64,000 bases of DNA from Sphingomonadaceae bacterium. GTDB lineage: Bacteria; Pseudomonadota; Alphaproteobacteria; Sphingomonadales; Sphingomonadaceae. Every line of letters starts with the position of its first letter. The first letter of the stretch is position 1. Location: NCBI GenBank assembly GCA_029268145.1, contig JAJUHA010000003.1, positions 62,001 to 126,000 on the forward strand, read 5' to 3'. Positions 53,495 to 62,713 of the stretch are shown here, piece after piece. The translations under genes were made by a program, and so were the position numbers. Below the pieces are notes generated by a model. That model was not told the DNA's origin. It did not search any database and saw nothing but the letters and a program-made list of their open reading frames with translations.

Positions 53495-54387
53495 CCGCAG
53501 GCGGCGCTGCGGAGACCTCCGCCGCGGTTGCTGCGCGGATTGCGGCACTGCCGCCGCTGCGCGACGTGATCGCGGCTGGTGCGATCCGCGCCGACCGGGC
53601 GCTCGGGCAGAACTTCCTCCTCGATCTCAACCTGCTGGACCGGATCGCCGGGCTGGTCCCGCTGGCGCCGGGCGAGACGGTCATCGAGGTCGGCCCGGGG
53701 CCGGGCGGTCTGACGCGCGCGCTGCTCAAGGCCGGCGCCCATGTCATCGCCATCGAGCGGGACCGGCGCGCCGTGGCCGCGCTCGCCCCGCTGGTCGCTG
53801 CCGCCGAGGGCCGGCTCGACCTCGTCGAAGGGGATGCGCTGGCGATCGATGCCGGCGCGCGCGCCCGGGCGGGCGCGCACATCGCCGCCAACCTGCCCTA
53901 CAACATCGCGACGCCGCTCCTCGTCGGCTGGCTGTCGCTCGAGCCCTGGCCGGGCTGGTGGCGGTCGGCGACGCTCATGTTCCAGCGCGAGGTGGCCGAT
54001 CGGATCGTCGCCGCGCCGGGCTCGCCCGCCTATGGCCGGCTCTCGGTGCTGGCGGCCTTCCGCGCGCGCGCGCGCATCTGCCTCAGGCTGCCGCCGCGCG
54101 CCTTCACCCCCTCTCCGAAGGTCGAGAGCGCGGTCGTCCAGCTCCTGCCCGCGCCGCCGCCGCTCGACGTGCCCCTCGCCCGGTTCGAGGCCGTGACCGC
54201 CCGGGCCTTCGGCCAGCGCCGCAAGATGCTGCGTCAGTCGCTGAAGGGCCTGGTGGACGCCGTCGAGGCGGCGGGAATCGATCCGACCCGCCGGGCCGAG
54301 ACCCTGACGCCGCTCGAGTTCGCGCGGATTGCCGCGCGTGCCGACCCGGCCCGGCTTGGCCTTCCGGGCCCCCGGGCGCAGTGCTAG
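53491..54387 (+). CDS. rsmA: 16S rRNA (adenine(1518)-N6/adenine(1519)-N6)-dimethyltransferase
   Basis: RsmA (KsgA) dimethylates two adjacent adenines in the 3' loop of 16S rRNA. The 298-residue protein has LGQNFLLDLNLLDRIAGL, the SAM-binding loop VIEVGPGPGGLTRALL, IAIERDRRAVAAL and the catalytic NLPYNI motif. The C-terminal RAFGQRRKMLRQSLKG is typical. The GTG at 53491 overlaps pdxA by GTGA. The gene is followed after 10 bp by lptF. Confidence 0.95.
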   Translation: MTAGGAAETSAAVAARIAALPPLRDVIAAGAIRADRALGQNFLLDLNLLDRIAGLVPLAPGETVIEVGPGPGGLTRALLKAGAHVIAIERDRRAVAALAPLVAAAEGRLDLVEGDALAIDAGARARAGAHIAANLPYNIATPLLVGWLSLEPWPGWWRSATLMFQREVADRIVAAPGSPAYGRLSVLAAFRARARICLRLPPRAFTPSPKVESAVVQLLPAPPPLDVPLARFEAVTARAFGQRRKMLRQSLKGLVDAVEAAGIDPTRRAETLTPLEFARIAARADPARLGLPGPRAQC

Positions 54388-54397
54388 GGCCCGCCGC

Positions 54398-55621
54398 GTG
54401 CCGCGCTTCCTCACCTTCGACCGCTACATCCTGCGGCTCACCCTGGCGCCGCTGTTCGGCACGCTGGTCCTCGCGGCGATGCTGCTTCTCCTCGAGAAGA
54501 TGCTGAACCTCTTCAACTTCGTCATCAACGAGGGCGGTCCGGTCTCGGTGGTGTGGCGGATGCTCGGCAATCTCGTGCCCGAGTATCTGGGGCTCGGCAT
54601 CCCGATCGGCGTGATGCTCGGAATCCTCCTCGCCTTCCGCCGCCTCGCGCTCTCCTCCGAGCTCGATGCCATGCGGGCTGTCGGCCTCTCCTTCGGCCGG
54701 ATGCTGCGCGTGCCCTTCCTGATCGCCGGCCTCTTCGCCGTCATCAACTTCGGGATCGTCGGCTTCCTCCAGCCGCTCGCCCGCTACAATTACGAGGAGC
54801 TGCGCTACGAGCTGCGCAGCGGCGCGCTTGGCGCAAGCATCCGGGTGGGCGAGTTCGCCCGCTTCGGCCGGTCGGTCACGCTGCGGGTCGAGGAGAGCCA
54901 GGATGGCGGCCGCAATCTCAGGGGCATCTTCCTGCGCACGACCGACGCGCGCGGCCAGTCGCTGGCGGCAACGGCAGCCACCGGCCGCTTCCTGCGCTCG
55001 GATGACCCGGACGTGATCCTGCTGCGCCTCGAGCAGGGCACGCTCGTCCACGAGCCCGGCGGCGGCCAGACCCCGCGGGTGCTCGCCTTCGCCCAGCATG
55101 ACCTTCCCATCAACCTCCCGCCGATGACGCAGTTCCGCGCCCGCGGCGACGGCAGCGTTGAGCTTTCCATCCCCGAGCTGGCGCGGATTTCCGCCGATCC
55201 CGCGGCGCGGCCGGAGACGCGCCGGCAGGCCGCCGCGACGCTGCACCGCCGCCTCATCCAGTGCGTGGTGCTCTTCGTCCTGCCCTTCCTCGCCGTCGCG
55301 CTTGCCGTGCCGCCCAAGCGCAGCACCTCGGCGCTCGGCGTCTTCCTCTCCGTCGTGATCCTGGTGAGCTACCACAAGTTCACCGAATATGGCGAACGGA
55401 TGGCCGGGATCGGCCGGGTCGATCCGCTGCTGGCGCAGTGGGTTCCCTTTGCCCTGTTCACCGCCTTCTGCCTGTGGGTCTTTCATGTCCTTGCCCACCG
55501 GCCCGGCGGCCAGCCCATCGGGGCGCTCGACCGCTGGTTCGCCGGGCTGGCGAAGCGGCTGGTGGCGCTCATCGGCAGGCGGCGGCGGATGCTCGAGGAC
55601 GTGCCGGTTCCGGCCGGCTGA
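54398..55621 (+). CDS. lptF: LPS export ABC transporter permease LptF
   Basis: A 407-residue inner-membrane permease of the LptB2FG transporter that extracts lipopolysaccharide from the inner membrane. Six transmembrane helices are arranged as in the YjgP/YjgQ family, with the large periplasmic beta-jellyroll domain between helices 3 and 4. The N-terminus FDRYILRLTLAPLFGTLVLA and the segment ALSSELDAMRAVGLSFGRM (coupling helix) are characteristic. The GTG at 54398 (MPRFLTFDRY) is chosen because longer starts add an Arg-rich stretch overlapping rsmA. It shares one base with lptG. Confidence 0.92.
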   Translation: MPRFLTFDRYILRLTLAPLFGTLVLAAMLLLLEKMLNLFNFVINEGGPVSVVWRMLGNLVPEYLGLGIPIGVMLGILLAFRRLALSSELDAMRAVGLSFGRMLRVPFLIAGLFAVINFGIVGFLQPLARYNYEELRYELRSGALGASIRVGEFARFGRSVTLRVEESQDGGRNLRGIFLRTTDARGQSLAATAATGRFLRSDDPDVILLRLEQGTLVHEPGGGQTPRVLAFAQHDLPINLPPMTQFRARGDGSVELSIPELARISADPAARPETRRQAAATLHRRLIQCVVLFVLPFLAVALAVPPKRSTSALGVFLSVVILVSYHKFTEYGERMAGIGRVDPLLAQWVPFALFTAFCLWVFHVLAHRPGGQPIGALDRWFAGLAKRLVALIGRRRRMLEDVPVPAG

Positions 55622-56742
55622 TGGCCTCGGCGGCTGCCCTGCGCCCCCCGGTGTCGCGGCTTTTCCCGTCGCCCACGCTTGCCCGCTACACCGCGCGCAT
55701 GTTCCTGCTGCGCACGCTGGCGTTCCTGGCCGGCCTCGTCCTCATCCTGCAGACCCTCGACCTCCTCGGCGAGTCGAGCCGGATCCTCGCCGTCCCGGGC
55801 AATGGCGAGGCCGAGCTGTGGCGCTATGTCAGCCTGCGCCTGCCCCAGCTGGTGGCGCTGTTCCTGCCCTTCTCGGTCCTGCTGGCGACGCTCCTCACCT
55901 TCATCACGCTCAACCAGAACAGCGAGGTGGTCATCCTCAAGGCATCGGGCCTGTCCGCCCACCAGATCCTCGCGCCCCTGGTGCTCGCGGGGCTTGCGGT
56001 CGCGGGGCTGAGCTTCGCCTTCAACGAGCTCGTCCTCACCCGGGCGCAGGCCAGCTTCGATCCGTGGAAGACCGCTGAGTATCGCCCCGTCGAGGGCAAT
56101 GGCGGCCCCGCCGGGGACATCTGGGTCCGCAGCGGCTCCGACCTCGTCCGCGCCGGGCGGGTCTCCGGAAGCGGGCCCTCCGTCCGGCTGGCCGATGTGA
56201 CCGTCTTCGACCGGGAGGCGGACCGCCTCGTTGCCCGGATCGAGGCGGAGCGCGCCCGTCCGGTGCCCGGGGGGTGGCGGCTCGAGGATGGGCGCAGGTT
56301 CGACCTCGCGAGCGCGCGCGAGACTCCGTTTGCCGTGCTCGACCTGCCGCTGGCCGCCACGCCCGACCAGTTCACGACAGTCAACATCCAGCCGCGGCAC
56401 ACGCCCTTCTGGCGCCTTCTGCCCGCCATCCGCGCGCTCGAGGCTGCCGGCAAGCCGACCGACCGGCTGCGCGCCGAGCTGCATCACAAGGTCGCGGGGC
56501 CGCTTTCGGCCGCGCTGATGCCGCTCCTCGGTGCCGTGGCCGCCTTCGGGCTGGCGCGCTCGGGCCGGCTGTTCCTGCGCGCGGTGATCGGGCTGGCGCT
56601 CGGCTTCCTCTACTTCGTCGCCGACAATTTCGCGATGGCGATGGCGGACTTCGGCAACCTGCCGCCGGTTGCCGCGGCCTGGGCGCCCTTCCTGCTCTTC
56701 CTGCTCATCGGCGAGAGCGTGCTGTTCCGGACCGAGGAATGA
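55621..56742 (+). CDS. lptG: LPS export ABC transporter permease LptG
   Basis: A 373-residue permease, partner of LptF. It shows TLARYTARMFLLRTLAFLAGLVLI at the first helix, NSEVVILKASGLSAHQILAPLVLAG as the coupling region, a periplasmic domain of about 150 residues, and three final helices. It begins in the lptF stop (TGATG). Its end overlaps a 22-codon reading frame (ATGA). No lptB or lptC gene is in the window. Confidence 0.92.
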   Translation: MASAAALRPPVSRLFPSPTLARYTARMFLLRTLAFLAGLVLILQTLDLLGESSRILAVPGNGEAELWRYVSLRLPQLVALFLPFSVLLATLLTFITLNQNSEVVILKASGLSAHQILAPLVLAGLAVAGLSFAFNELVLTRAQASFDPWKTAEYRPVEGNGGPAGDIWVRSGSDLVRAGRVSGSGPSVRLADVTVFDREADRLVARIEAERARPVPGGWRLEDGRRFDLASARETPFAVLDLPLAATPDQFTTVNIQPRHTPFWRLLPAIRALEAAGKPTDRLRAELHHKVAGPLSAALMPLLGAVAAFGLARSGRLFLRAVIGLALGFLYFVADNFAMAMADFGNLPPVAAAWAPFLLFLLIGESVLFRTEE

Positions 56743-56807
56743 CCAACCCGATTTCTGCCGCAATGCAGCGGCAAGAGGGCGCCAGAACCGAGGAGCAGAC
56801 GTCGTGA
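56739..56807 (+). CDS. Possible 22-residue small protein linking lptG and the hydroxylase gene
   Basis: A 22-codon frame (MTNPISAAMQRQEGARTEEQ, then TS) begins in the lptG stop (ATGA) and ends in the start of the hydroxylase gene (GTGA). Both overlaps are the same type used between real genes here. The sequence has no recognisable domain. It may be a real small protein, or a leader whose translation carries ribosomes across the 61-bp gap. Nothing in its sequence decides between these. Confidence 0.35.
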   Translation: MTNPISAAMQRQEGARTEEQTS

Positions 56808-57613
56808 CCAAGCCCGTCCTGCGGCGCCCGGGCATCTGGAGCCGCGCCCACTACCTGGACCGGATGACCTTCCGCGAGCTGGTGGTGGCCTATTTCCAGC
56901 ACTACACCATCCGGGCCTATCTCGCGCTGGCCGCCGTCGCGCTGGCGGCGACTGCCTTCGTCCCGCCGACGCCGCTTCGGGCGCTGCTCGCCGCGCTCGC
57001 CGCGGTTCTCGTCTATCCGCTGGCCTGGTATCTCATCCACAGGTTCGTCCTGCACGGCACCTGGATGCTCCGCATCCCGCAGCTGGCGCGGACGTGGAAG
57101 CGCATCCACTACGACCACCATCAGGATCCGAACCATCTCGAGGTGCTGTTCGGCGCGCTCCACACCACCCTGCCGACCATCGCGGCGGCCACTGCGCCCA
57201 TCGGCTGGCTGATCGGCGGCCCGGGCGGAGCGCTGGTCGCGCTTGCCGCCGGGCTGCTCACCACCTGCTTCTACGAGTTCGCCCACTGCGTCCAGCATCT
57301 CTCCTACAAGCCGCGGCATCCGTGGCTCGCCGAGATGAAGCGGCGTCACATGGCGCACCATTTCCATGACGAGACGGGGAATTTCGGGATCACCAGCTTC
57401 TGGCCCGACCGGCTGTTCGGCACGCTCTACGAGCGCGAGGACCGCCCGGCCAAGTCCCCGACCGTCTTCAACCTCGGCTACACCGAGGAAGTGGCCGCGC
57501 GCTACCCCTGGGTCGCGCAGCTTTCCGGCGGAGTGGCGCGCGGGCACCCGCGCCGGCGGGTCGCACCGGCAGCGCCCGCCAACGACGACCGGCCGGCCGC
57601 GGACGCCGCCTGA
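56804..57613 (+). CDS. Fatty acid hydroxylase / sterol desaturase family protein
   Basis: A 269-residue membrane-bound di-iron enzyme. The histidine clusters of the superfamily are visible: HRFVLH, HYDHHQDPNH, HCVQH and HMAHHFHDETGNFG. Four hydrophobic segments lie between and before them (AYLALAAVALAATAFV, LRALLAALAAVLVYPLAWYL and others). Characterised relatives hydroxylate fatty acids, sphingoid bases or sterols with oxygen. In sphingomonads 2-hydroxylation of the ceramide acyl chain is one possible role, given the neighbouring acyltransferase-like gene. The GTG start at 56804 follows GAGGAGCAG and is coupled to the 22-codon frame. Substrate unproven. Confidence 0.85.
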   Translation: MTKPVLRRPGIWSRAHYLDRMTFRELVVAYFQHYTIRAYLALAAVALAATAFVPPTPLRALLAALAAVLVYPLAWYLIHRFVLHGTWMLRIPQLARTWKRIHYDHHQDPNHLEVLFGALHTTLPTIAAATAPIGWLIGGPGGALVALAAGLLTTCFYEFAHCVQHLSYKPRHPWLAEMKRRHMAHHFHDETGNFGITSFWPDRLFGTLYEREDRPAKSPTVFNLGYTEEVAARYPWVAQLSGGVARGHPRRRVAPAAPANDDRPAADAA

Positions 57614-57618
57614 CGGCC

Positions 57619-58758
57619 GTGGACCTTTCGATCGCGCCGGCCACGCGCCGGTCCGAGCTTGCCGCCTTCGTCGACCTCCTGTGGAAGGTCTATGCGGGCG
57701 ATCCGCACTGGGTCCCCCCGCTTCGGGGGGATGCGCTCGCGCTCGTTTCCGGGCCGGCGCGCAATCCCTATTTCGGCCATGCCGAGGTGCAGTGCTTCCT
57801 GGCGCGGCGGCAGGGCAGGGTGGTGGGCCGGATCGCCGCCCATGTCGACCGGCTCGTCCTCGAGCGGCGCCCGGGTCTCGGGCTGTGGGGCCTGTTCGAA
57901 GTGGCGGATGACGATGCCGAGGTGGGCGCAGCGCTGATCGCAACTGCGGAGGATTGGCTGCGCGGCCGGGGCATGCGCCGCGCGCAGGGGCCGATGAGCC
58001 TTTCCATCTGGGACGAGCCGGGCCTGCTGGTCGCCGGCTTCGACAGCCCGCCGGCCGTGATGATGGGCCATCATCGCCCGTCCTACGCGGCGATGATCGA
58101 GTCCGCCGGCTATGCGGGTGTCAAGAATCTCCATTCCTGGGAGCTCGACATCGCCAGGCCCTTCCCCGAGCTGGTCCAGCGGATCATCGCGGCCGGCGAG
58201 CGCAACCCGAGGATCCGGGTGCGCGAGGCGGATGCGCGCAGCTTCGAATCCGAGGCGAAGCTGGTGCTCGGGATCCTCAACGAGGCCTGGTCCGACAATT
58301 GGGGGTTTGTGCCGCTGACCGATGCCGAGATCGCCTTTGCCGCGAGGAAGCTGCGGCCGGTGATGTTCCCCGACCTCATCCGCATCGCCGAGGTGGAGGG
58401 CGAGCCGGTCGCCTTCATGTTCACGCTGCCCGACGTGAACGAGCTGACCCGCGACCTTGACGGCCGGCTCTTCCCGTTCGGCTGGGCGAAGCTGCTCTGG
58501 CGCCTGAGGAAGCCGAAGGTCAGGCGGATGCGCGTTCCCCTGATGGGGGTGCGCAAGCATCTGCAGGGCACGCGGATGGCCTCTCTCCTTGCCTTCATGA
58601 TGATCGAGTACACGCGCCGCGCCTCGGTTGCGAACTATGGCGCACACCGCGGCGAGATCGGCTGGATCCTCGAGGACAATGAACCGATGCGCGCGATCGC
58701 CAGGGCGATCGACGCCGAGATCACCCGCACCTACCGGATCTACGAGAAGGATCTCTAG
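57619..58758 (+). CDS. GNAT-superfamily protein, possible N-acyltransferase
   Basis: A 379-residue protein with a two-lobed GNAT-like fold. Typical family segments are FVDLLWKVYAGDPHWVPPLRGD, RNPYFGHAEVQCFLARRQGRVVGRIAAHVD and GRGMRRAQGPMSLSIWDEPGLLVAGF. The C-terminal half contains EAWSDNWGFVPLTDAEIAFAARKL and GHHRPSYAAMIESAGY. Such long GNAT proteins are often annotated only as N-acetyltransferase. One member type in Caulobacter is, from memory, the bacterial ceramide synthase. The position after a fatty acid hydroxylase makes a sphingolipid role attractive but unproven. The GTG at 57619 lies 5 bp after the hydroxylase stop. It converges with xth. Confidence 0.75.
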   Translation: MDLSIAPATRRSELAAFVDLLWKVYAGDPHWVPPLRGDALALVSGPARNPYFGHAEVQCFLARRQGRVVGRIAAHVDRLVLERRPGLGLWGLFEVADDDAEVGAALIATAEDWLRGRGMRRAQGPMSLSIWDEPGLLVAGFDSPPAVMMGHHRPSYAAMIESAGYAGVKNLHSWELDIARPFPELVQRIIAAGERNPRIRVREADARSFESEAKLVLGILNEAWSDNWGFVPLTDAEIAFAARKLRPVMFPDLIRIAEVEGEPVAFMFTLPDVNELTRDLDGRLFPFGWAKLLWRLRKPKVRRMRVPLMGVRKHLQGTRMASLLAFMMIEYTRRASVANYGAHRGEIGWILEDNEPMRAIARAIDAEITRTYRIYEKDL

Positions 58759-58774
58759 CCGCCCGCAGGCACCC

Positions 58775-59545
58775 TCAGGCCGCGAGCTCGACCCAGACCG
58801 GGACATGGTCGGAGGCCTTCTCGCGCGCGCGGACGTCCCGATCGATGCCGGCGTCCACCATCCGGTCGGCCGCGGCGGGCGAGAGCAGCAGATGGTCGAT
58901 TCGGAGGCCCCAGTTCTTCGCCCAGGCGCCGGCCTGATAGTCCCAGAAGCTGTAGAGCGTCTCGGAGGGGAAGCGCGCGCGGATCGCCTCGGTCCAGCCC
59001 TGCGCGGCAATCCGCCGGAAGGCGGCACGCGATTCCGGCCGGCACAGCGCATCTTCCGCCATCACGTCGGGCCGGGCGACATCGGCGTCGGTCGGGCAGA
59101 CGTTCCAGTCCCCGGCAAGGATCGCGGGCGCCTCGGTCGCAAGCAGGGCGGCGGCGTGCGCTTCGAGGCGCGCCATCCAGGCGAGCTTGTAGGCGAACTT
59201 CGGCCCCGGCTGGGGGTTGCCGTTTGGAAGATAGAGGTTGGCGAAGCGAAGGCCGCCGACGCGCGCCTCGATGTAGCGCGCCTGCGCATCATCCGGATCG
59301 CCCGGAAGGCCGCGCGACACGTCCTCGAGCGGCAGCCGGGAGAGCAGCGCGACGCCGTTGAAGCCCTTCTGGCCATGGGTCTCGACATGCCAGCCCAGAT
59401 CCTCGAGCGCCGCGCGCGGGAAGCGCTCGTCCTCGCACTTGATCTCCTGGAGCCCCACGACATCCGGCTTCGCCTCCTCGAGCCATTCGAGGATGCGGGG
59501 CAGGCGCGCGGCAATCCCGTTCACATTGAAGGTGGCGAGCTTCAC
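58775..59545 (-). CDS. xth: Exodeoxyribonuclease III
   Basis: A 256-residue AP endonuclease/3'-5' exonuclease of the ExoIII family, acting in base-excision repair. The N-terminus KLATFNVNGIAARLPRILEWL, the metal-binding Glu in VGLQEIKCEDERFP, NLYLPNGNPQPG, AGDWNVCPTDADVARPD and the C-terminal catalytic SDHVPVWVEL are intact. The start is a GTG (59545-59543), in a GTGA overlap with the erpA stop, so erpA is translated first. It converges with the GNAT gene, 16 bp away. Confidence 0.95.
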   Translation of the reverse strand: MKLATFNVNGIAARLPRILEWLEEAKPDVVGLQEIKCEDERFPRAALEDLGWHVETHGQKGFNGVALLSRLPLEDVSRGLPGDPDDAQARYIEARVGGLRFANLYLPNGNPQPGPKFAYKLAWMARLEAHAAALLATEAPAILAGDWNVCPTDADVARPDVMAEDALCRPESRAAFRRIAAQGWTEAIRARFPSETLYSFWDYQAGAWAKNWGLRIDHLLLSPAAADRMVDAGIDRDVRAREKASDHVPVWVELAA

Positions 59546-59862
59546 ACCGAGAAGCTGGTGCCGCAGCCGCAGGAGGACGCCGCGTTCGGGTTCCGGACCT
59601 GGAAGGTCGCTCCGCCCAGGGTCTCGACATAGTCGACGACGCTCCCCTCGATGAAGGGCAGCGAGGTCTGGTCGATGACGAGGGCAACACCGTCGGTCTC
59701 GGCGACGAAATCGTCATCGGCGCGGGTCTCGGCGAGGCCGAAGCGATACTGGAAGCCGGCGCAGCCGCCGCCTTCGACCGAAAGGCGGAGCGCGGCCGGC
59801 TTGCCCTGGCGCGCGGCGATCGCGCGCACCCGGGCGGCAGCCGAAGGGGAAAGCTGGATCAT
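59542..59862 (-). CDS. erpA: Iron-sulphur cluster insertion protein (A-type carrier, ErpA/IscA family)
   Basis: A 106-residue A-type carrier that passes [2Fe-2S] or [4Fe-4S] clusters to target proteins. The three cysteine ligands are C34 (GGGCAGFQY), C98 and C100 (SSCGCGTSF). Many potential clients lie in this window, such as nuo subunits and MutY. The ATG at 59862 (MIQLSPSAAARV) is chosen because earlier in-frame starts add a Pro-rich segment with no homology. Its TGA overlaps xth by GTGA. It lies 37 bp downstream of gltA. Confidence 0.93.
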   Translation of the reverse strand: MIQLSPSAAARVRAIAARQGKPAALRLSVEGGGCAGFQYRFGLAETRADDDFVAETDGVALVIDQTSLPFIEGSVVDYVETLGGATFQVRNPNAASSCGCGTSFSV

Positions 59863-59899
59863 GCCCGGAACATAGCCGATTGCCGGCGCCGGCGGAAGG

Positions 59900-61186
59900 T
59901 CAGCCGCGCGCGGCGATGGGCACATAGTCCCGCCGGGGCGCGCCGATGTAGAGCTGGCGGGGGCGGCCGATCTTCTGCTCGGGATCCCCGATCATCTCGT
60001 TCCACTGCGCCACCCAGCCCACGGTACGGGCGAGCGCGAACAGCGCGGTGAACATTGAGGTCGGGAAGCCGATCGCGGAGAGGATGATGCCGGAGTAGAA
60101 ATCGACATTGGGATAGAGCTTCTTCTCGATGAAATACTCATCGGAGAGCGCGATGCGCTCCAGCTCGCGGGCCACGTCGAAGATCGGATCCTGGACATTC
60201 AGCGTATCGAGCACTTCCTTGGCGGTTGCCATCATGACCTTGGCGCGCGGGTCATAGTTCTTGTAGACACGGTGGCCAAAGCCCATCAGCCGGAAGGGAT
60301 CGTCCTTGTCCTTGGCGCGGGCGATGTAGTGCGGGATCCGCTCCGGCCGGCCGATCTCGCGGAGCATGTTGAGCGCCGCCTCGTTGGCGCCGCCGTGCGC
60401 CGGCCCCCACAGGCAGGCGATCCCGGCCGCGATGCAGGCAAACGGGTTGGCGCCCGACGACGAGGCCAGCCGGACCGTCGAGGTCGAGGCATTCTGCTCA
60501 TGGTCGGCGTGGAGGGTGAAGATGCGGTCGAGCGCCCGCTCGATGACCGGGTCGATGACATAGGGCTCGGCCGGAACCGCGAAGGTCATCCGGAGGAAGT
60601 TGCCCGTGTAGGACAGCGAGTTGTCCGGATAGACGAAGGGCTGACCGACCGAATATTTGTAGGCCATGGCGGCAATCGTCGGCATCTTGGCGATGAGCCG
60701 GTGGCTGGCGATCATCCGCTGCTTGGGATCCTCGATGTCCGTCGAATCATGATAGAAGGCCGACAGCGCGCCCACCACGCCGCACATGATTGCCATCGGG
60801 TGGGCGTCGCGGCGGAACCCGCGGTAGAAGTTCATCAGCTGCTCGTGCACCATCGTGTGCCGGGTGATGGTGTAGACGAATCGGTCGAGCTCCTCCCTGG
60901 TCGGGAGTTCGCCCTCGGTCAGCAGATAGGCGACCTCCATGAAGCTCGAATGCTCGGCGAGCTGCTCGATCGGGTAGCCGCGGTAGAGCAGGGTGCCGGC
61001 GTCGCCGTCGATGTAGGTGATGGCGCTGGCGCAGGCCGCGGTCGAGGTGAAGCCGGGATCGTAGGTGAAGACATCGGCCTGGCCGTAGAGCTTGCGGATG
61101 TCGATGACGTCAGGCCCGATCGATCCCGCGAGAATCGGAAGCTCATGGCTTCCCCCCGGCAGTTCCAGCCGCGCCGTCCGTGTCAT
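59900..61186 (-). CDS. gltA: Citrate synthase
   Basis: A 428-residue type II citrate synthase that condenses acetyl-CoA and oxaloacetate. Motifs: [39 protein letters not shown] at the start (key parts [21 protein letters not shown]), [12 protein letters not shown], the catalytic His in [12 protein letters not shown], and [12 protein letters not shown] with the substrate His and Asp regions. The ATG at 61186 (MTRTARLEL) follows GGAGGGCGG; an earlier ATG at 61210 is less likely. It lies 28 bp after gltX on the same strand. Confidence 0.97.
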   Translation of the reverse strand: MTRTARLELPGGSHELPILAGSIGPDVIDIRKLYGQADVFTYDPGFTSTAACASAITYIDGDAGTLLYRGYPIEQLAEHSSFMEVAYLLTEGELPTREELDRFVYTITRHTMVHEQLMNFYRGFRRDAHPMAIMCGVVGALSAFYHDSTDIEDPKQRMIASHRLIAKMPTIAAMAYKYSVGQPFVYPDNSLSYTGNFLRMTFAVPAEPYVIDPVIERALDRIFTLHADHEQNASTSTVRLASSSGANPFACIAAGIACLWGPAHGGANEAALNMLREIGRPERIPHYIARAKDKDDPFRLMGFGHRVYKNYDPRAKVMMATAKEVLDTLNVQDPIFDVARELERIALSDEYFIEKKLYPNVDFYSGIILSAIGFPTSMFTALFALARTVGWVAQWNEMIGDPEQKIGRPRQLYIGAPRRDYVPIAARG

Positions 61187-61214
61187 GCCGCCCTCCGCCA
61201 CCTTGTGCATCGCT

Positions 61215-62660
61215 TCAACCTTCTTCCGTCTGGCGCGCATCGGCGATGCGCGCGAGGCTTTCCTCGCGCCCGAGGACCTCGAGGATCCCGAACACCGACG
61301 GCGACACCGTGGTGCCGGTGAGCGCCGCGCGGATCGGCGCGGCCACCTTCCCGAGCCCGACGCCCGACCCCTCGGCCACGGCCTTTGCCGCCGCCTCGAG
61401 GCCCGGGCGTTCCCACGCCGGGAGGGCCGCGAAGGACTCCGCCACCTTTCCGAGCAGCAGGCGCCCCTGTGCGTCTAGCAACTTCGCTGCGCCTGCGTCC
61501 ATGGAAATGGGCCGGCTCAGGAAAAGATAGCCGGCGGACGATGCCAAGGCGTTGAGATCCCGTGCTCTCGCCTTGAGTTCCGGCATGCTGCGAAGCAGCA
61601 GGTCCCGCTCCCGGGCGGAGAGGTCGCGGCCGAGGCCGGCGGCAATCCGCGGGGAAACGAGAGTCGTGAGCCGGCCGTCGTCGGCCTGCCGCATGTAATG
61701 GGCGTTGACGCTCTCGAGCTTGGCGAGGTCGAAGCGCGCGGGCGAGCGGCCGATGCCGTCGAGGTCGAACAGGGCAATGGCCTCCGCCCGGGTCAGGAGC
61801 TCGGCATCGCCATGCCCCCAGCCCAGCCGCAGGAGATAGTTCTCGAGCGCCTCCGGCAGGATCCCCTTCTCGTCGCGCCAGGTCTCGACTCCGACGGCGC
61901 CGTGCCGCTTGGAGAGCTTGGCGCCGTCGGGGCCGTGGATCATGGGCACATGGGCATAGACCGGCTCGGGCCAGCCCAGCGCCCGGATCAGGGCCAGCTG
62001 GCGGTGGGTGTTGGAGAGATGGTCGTCGCCGCGGATGACGTGCGTGACCCCCATGTCATGGTCATCGACCACCACGGCGAGCATGTAGGTAGGCGTGCCG
62101 TCGGAGCGGAGCAGGATGAAGTCGTCGAGCTCGGAAGCCTTGACCGTCACCGGGCCCTGGACCCGGTCATCCACCGTGATCTCGCCCGCGAGCGGCGCCT
62201 TGAGCCGCACGGCATAGGGCTGCCCTTCCGGCCAGTCGGTCCGGTCGCGCCAGCGCCGGTCATAGTGCGGCGGGCGACCCTCGGCGCGCGCCTTCTCCCG
62301 CATCGCCTCCAGCTCCTCGGGCGTGGCGTAGCAGCGGTAGGCCCGGCCGGCGTCGAGCAGGGCGCGGGCGACGTCGGCGTGCCGGCTGGCCCGTTCGGAC
62401 TGGAACAGCACGGGGCGATCGGGCGCAAGATCAAGCCAGGCGAGCGAATCGAGAATGGCGTCGATTGCGGCCTTCGTCGAGCGGGCGCGGTCGGTATCCT
62501 CGATCCGCAGCAGGAAGGTTCCGCCATGGTGGCGGGCGAAGAGATAATTGAATAGCGCCGTACGCGCGCCGCCGATGTGGAGATAGCCGGTGGGCGACGG
62601 CGCGAAGCGCACCACGGGCGGGCGAAGGTCCGTGTAGAGCGGCGCCTCGCTTGCAACCAT
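61215..62660 (-). CDS. gltX: Glutamate--tRNA ligase
   Basis: A 481-residue class I aminoacyl-tRNA synthetase. The HIGH-type motif is in [21 protein letters not shown], and the KMSKS-type motif is KLSKRHG in [16 protein letters not shown]. The anticodon-binding C-terminal helical domain is complete. No zinc-binding cysteines are visible in the connective region. The ATG at 62660 ([19 protein letters not shown]) gives the usual N-terminus. It is divergent from comEC, with 53 bp between starts, and followed by gltA. Confidence 0.96.
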   Translation of the reverse strand: MVASEAPLYTDLRPPVVRFAPSPTGYLHIGGARTALFNYLFARHHGGTFLLRIEDTDRARSTKAAIDAILDSLAWLDLAPDRPVLFQSERASRHADVARALLDAGRAYRCYATPEELEAMREKARAEGRPPHYDRRWRDRTDWPEGQPYAVRLKAPLAGEITVDDRVQGPVTVKASELDDFILLRSDGTPTYMLAVVVDDHDMGVTHVIRGDDHLSNTHRQLALIRALGWPEPVYAHVPMIHGPDGAKLSKRHGAVGVETWRDEKGILPEALENYLLRLGWGHGDAELLTRAEAIALFDLDGIGRSPARFDLAKLESVNAHYMRQADDGRLTTLVSPRIAAGLGRDLSARERDLLLRSMPELKARARDLNALASSAGYLFLSRPISMDAGAAKLLDAQGRLLLGKVAESFAALPAWERPGLEAAAKAVAEGSGVGLGKVAAPIRAALTGTTVSPSVFGILEVLGREESLARIADARQTEEG

Positions 62661-62713
62661 GGTCGAACCGTCCGATGAAGCCTCTGGGGTCGGCCAACCG
62701 CGGGTGAGGGCTC

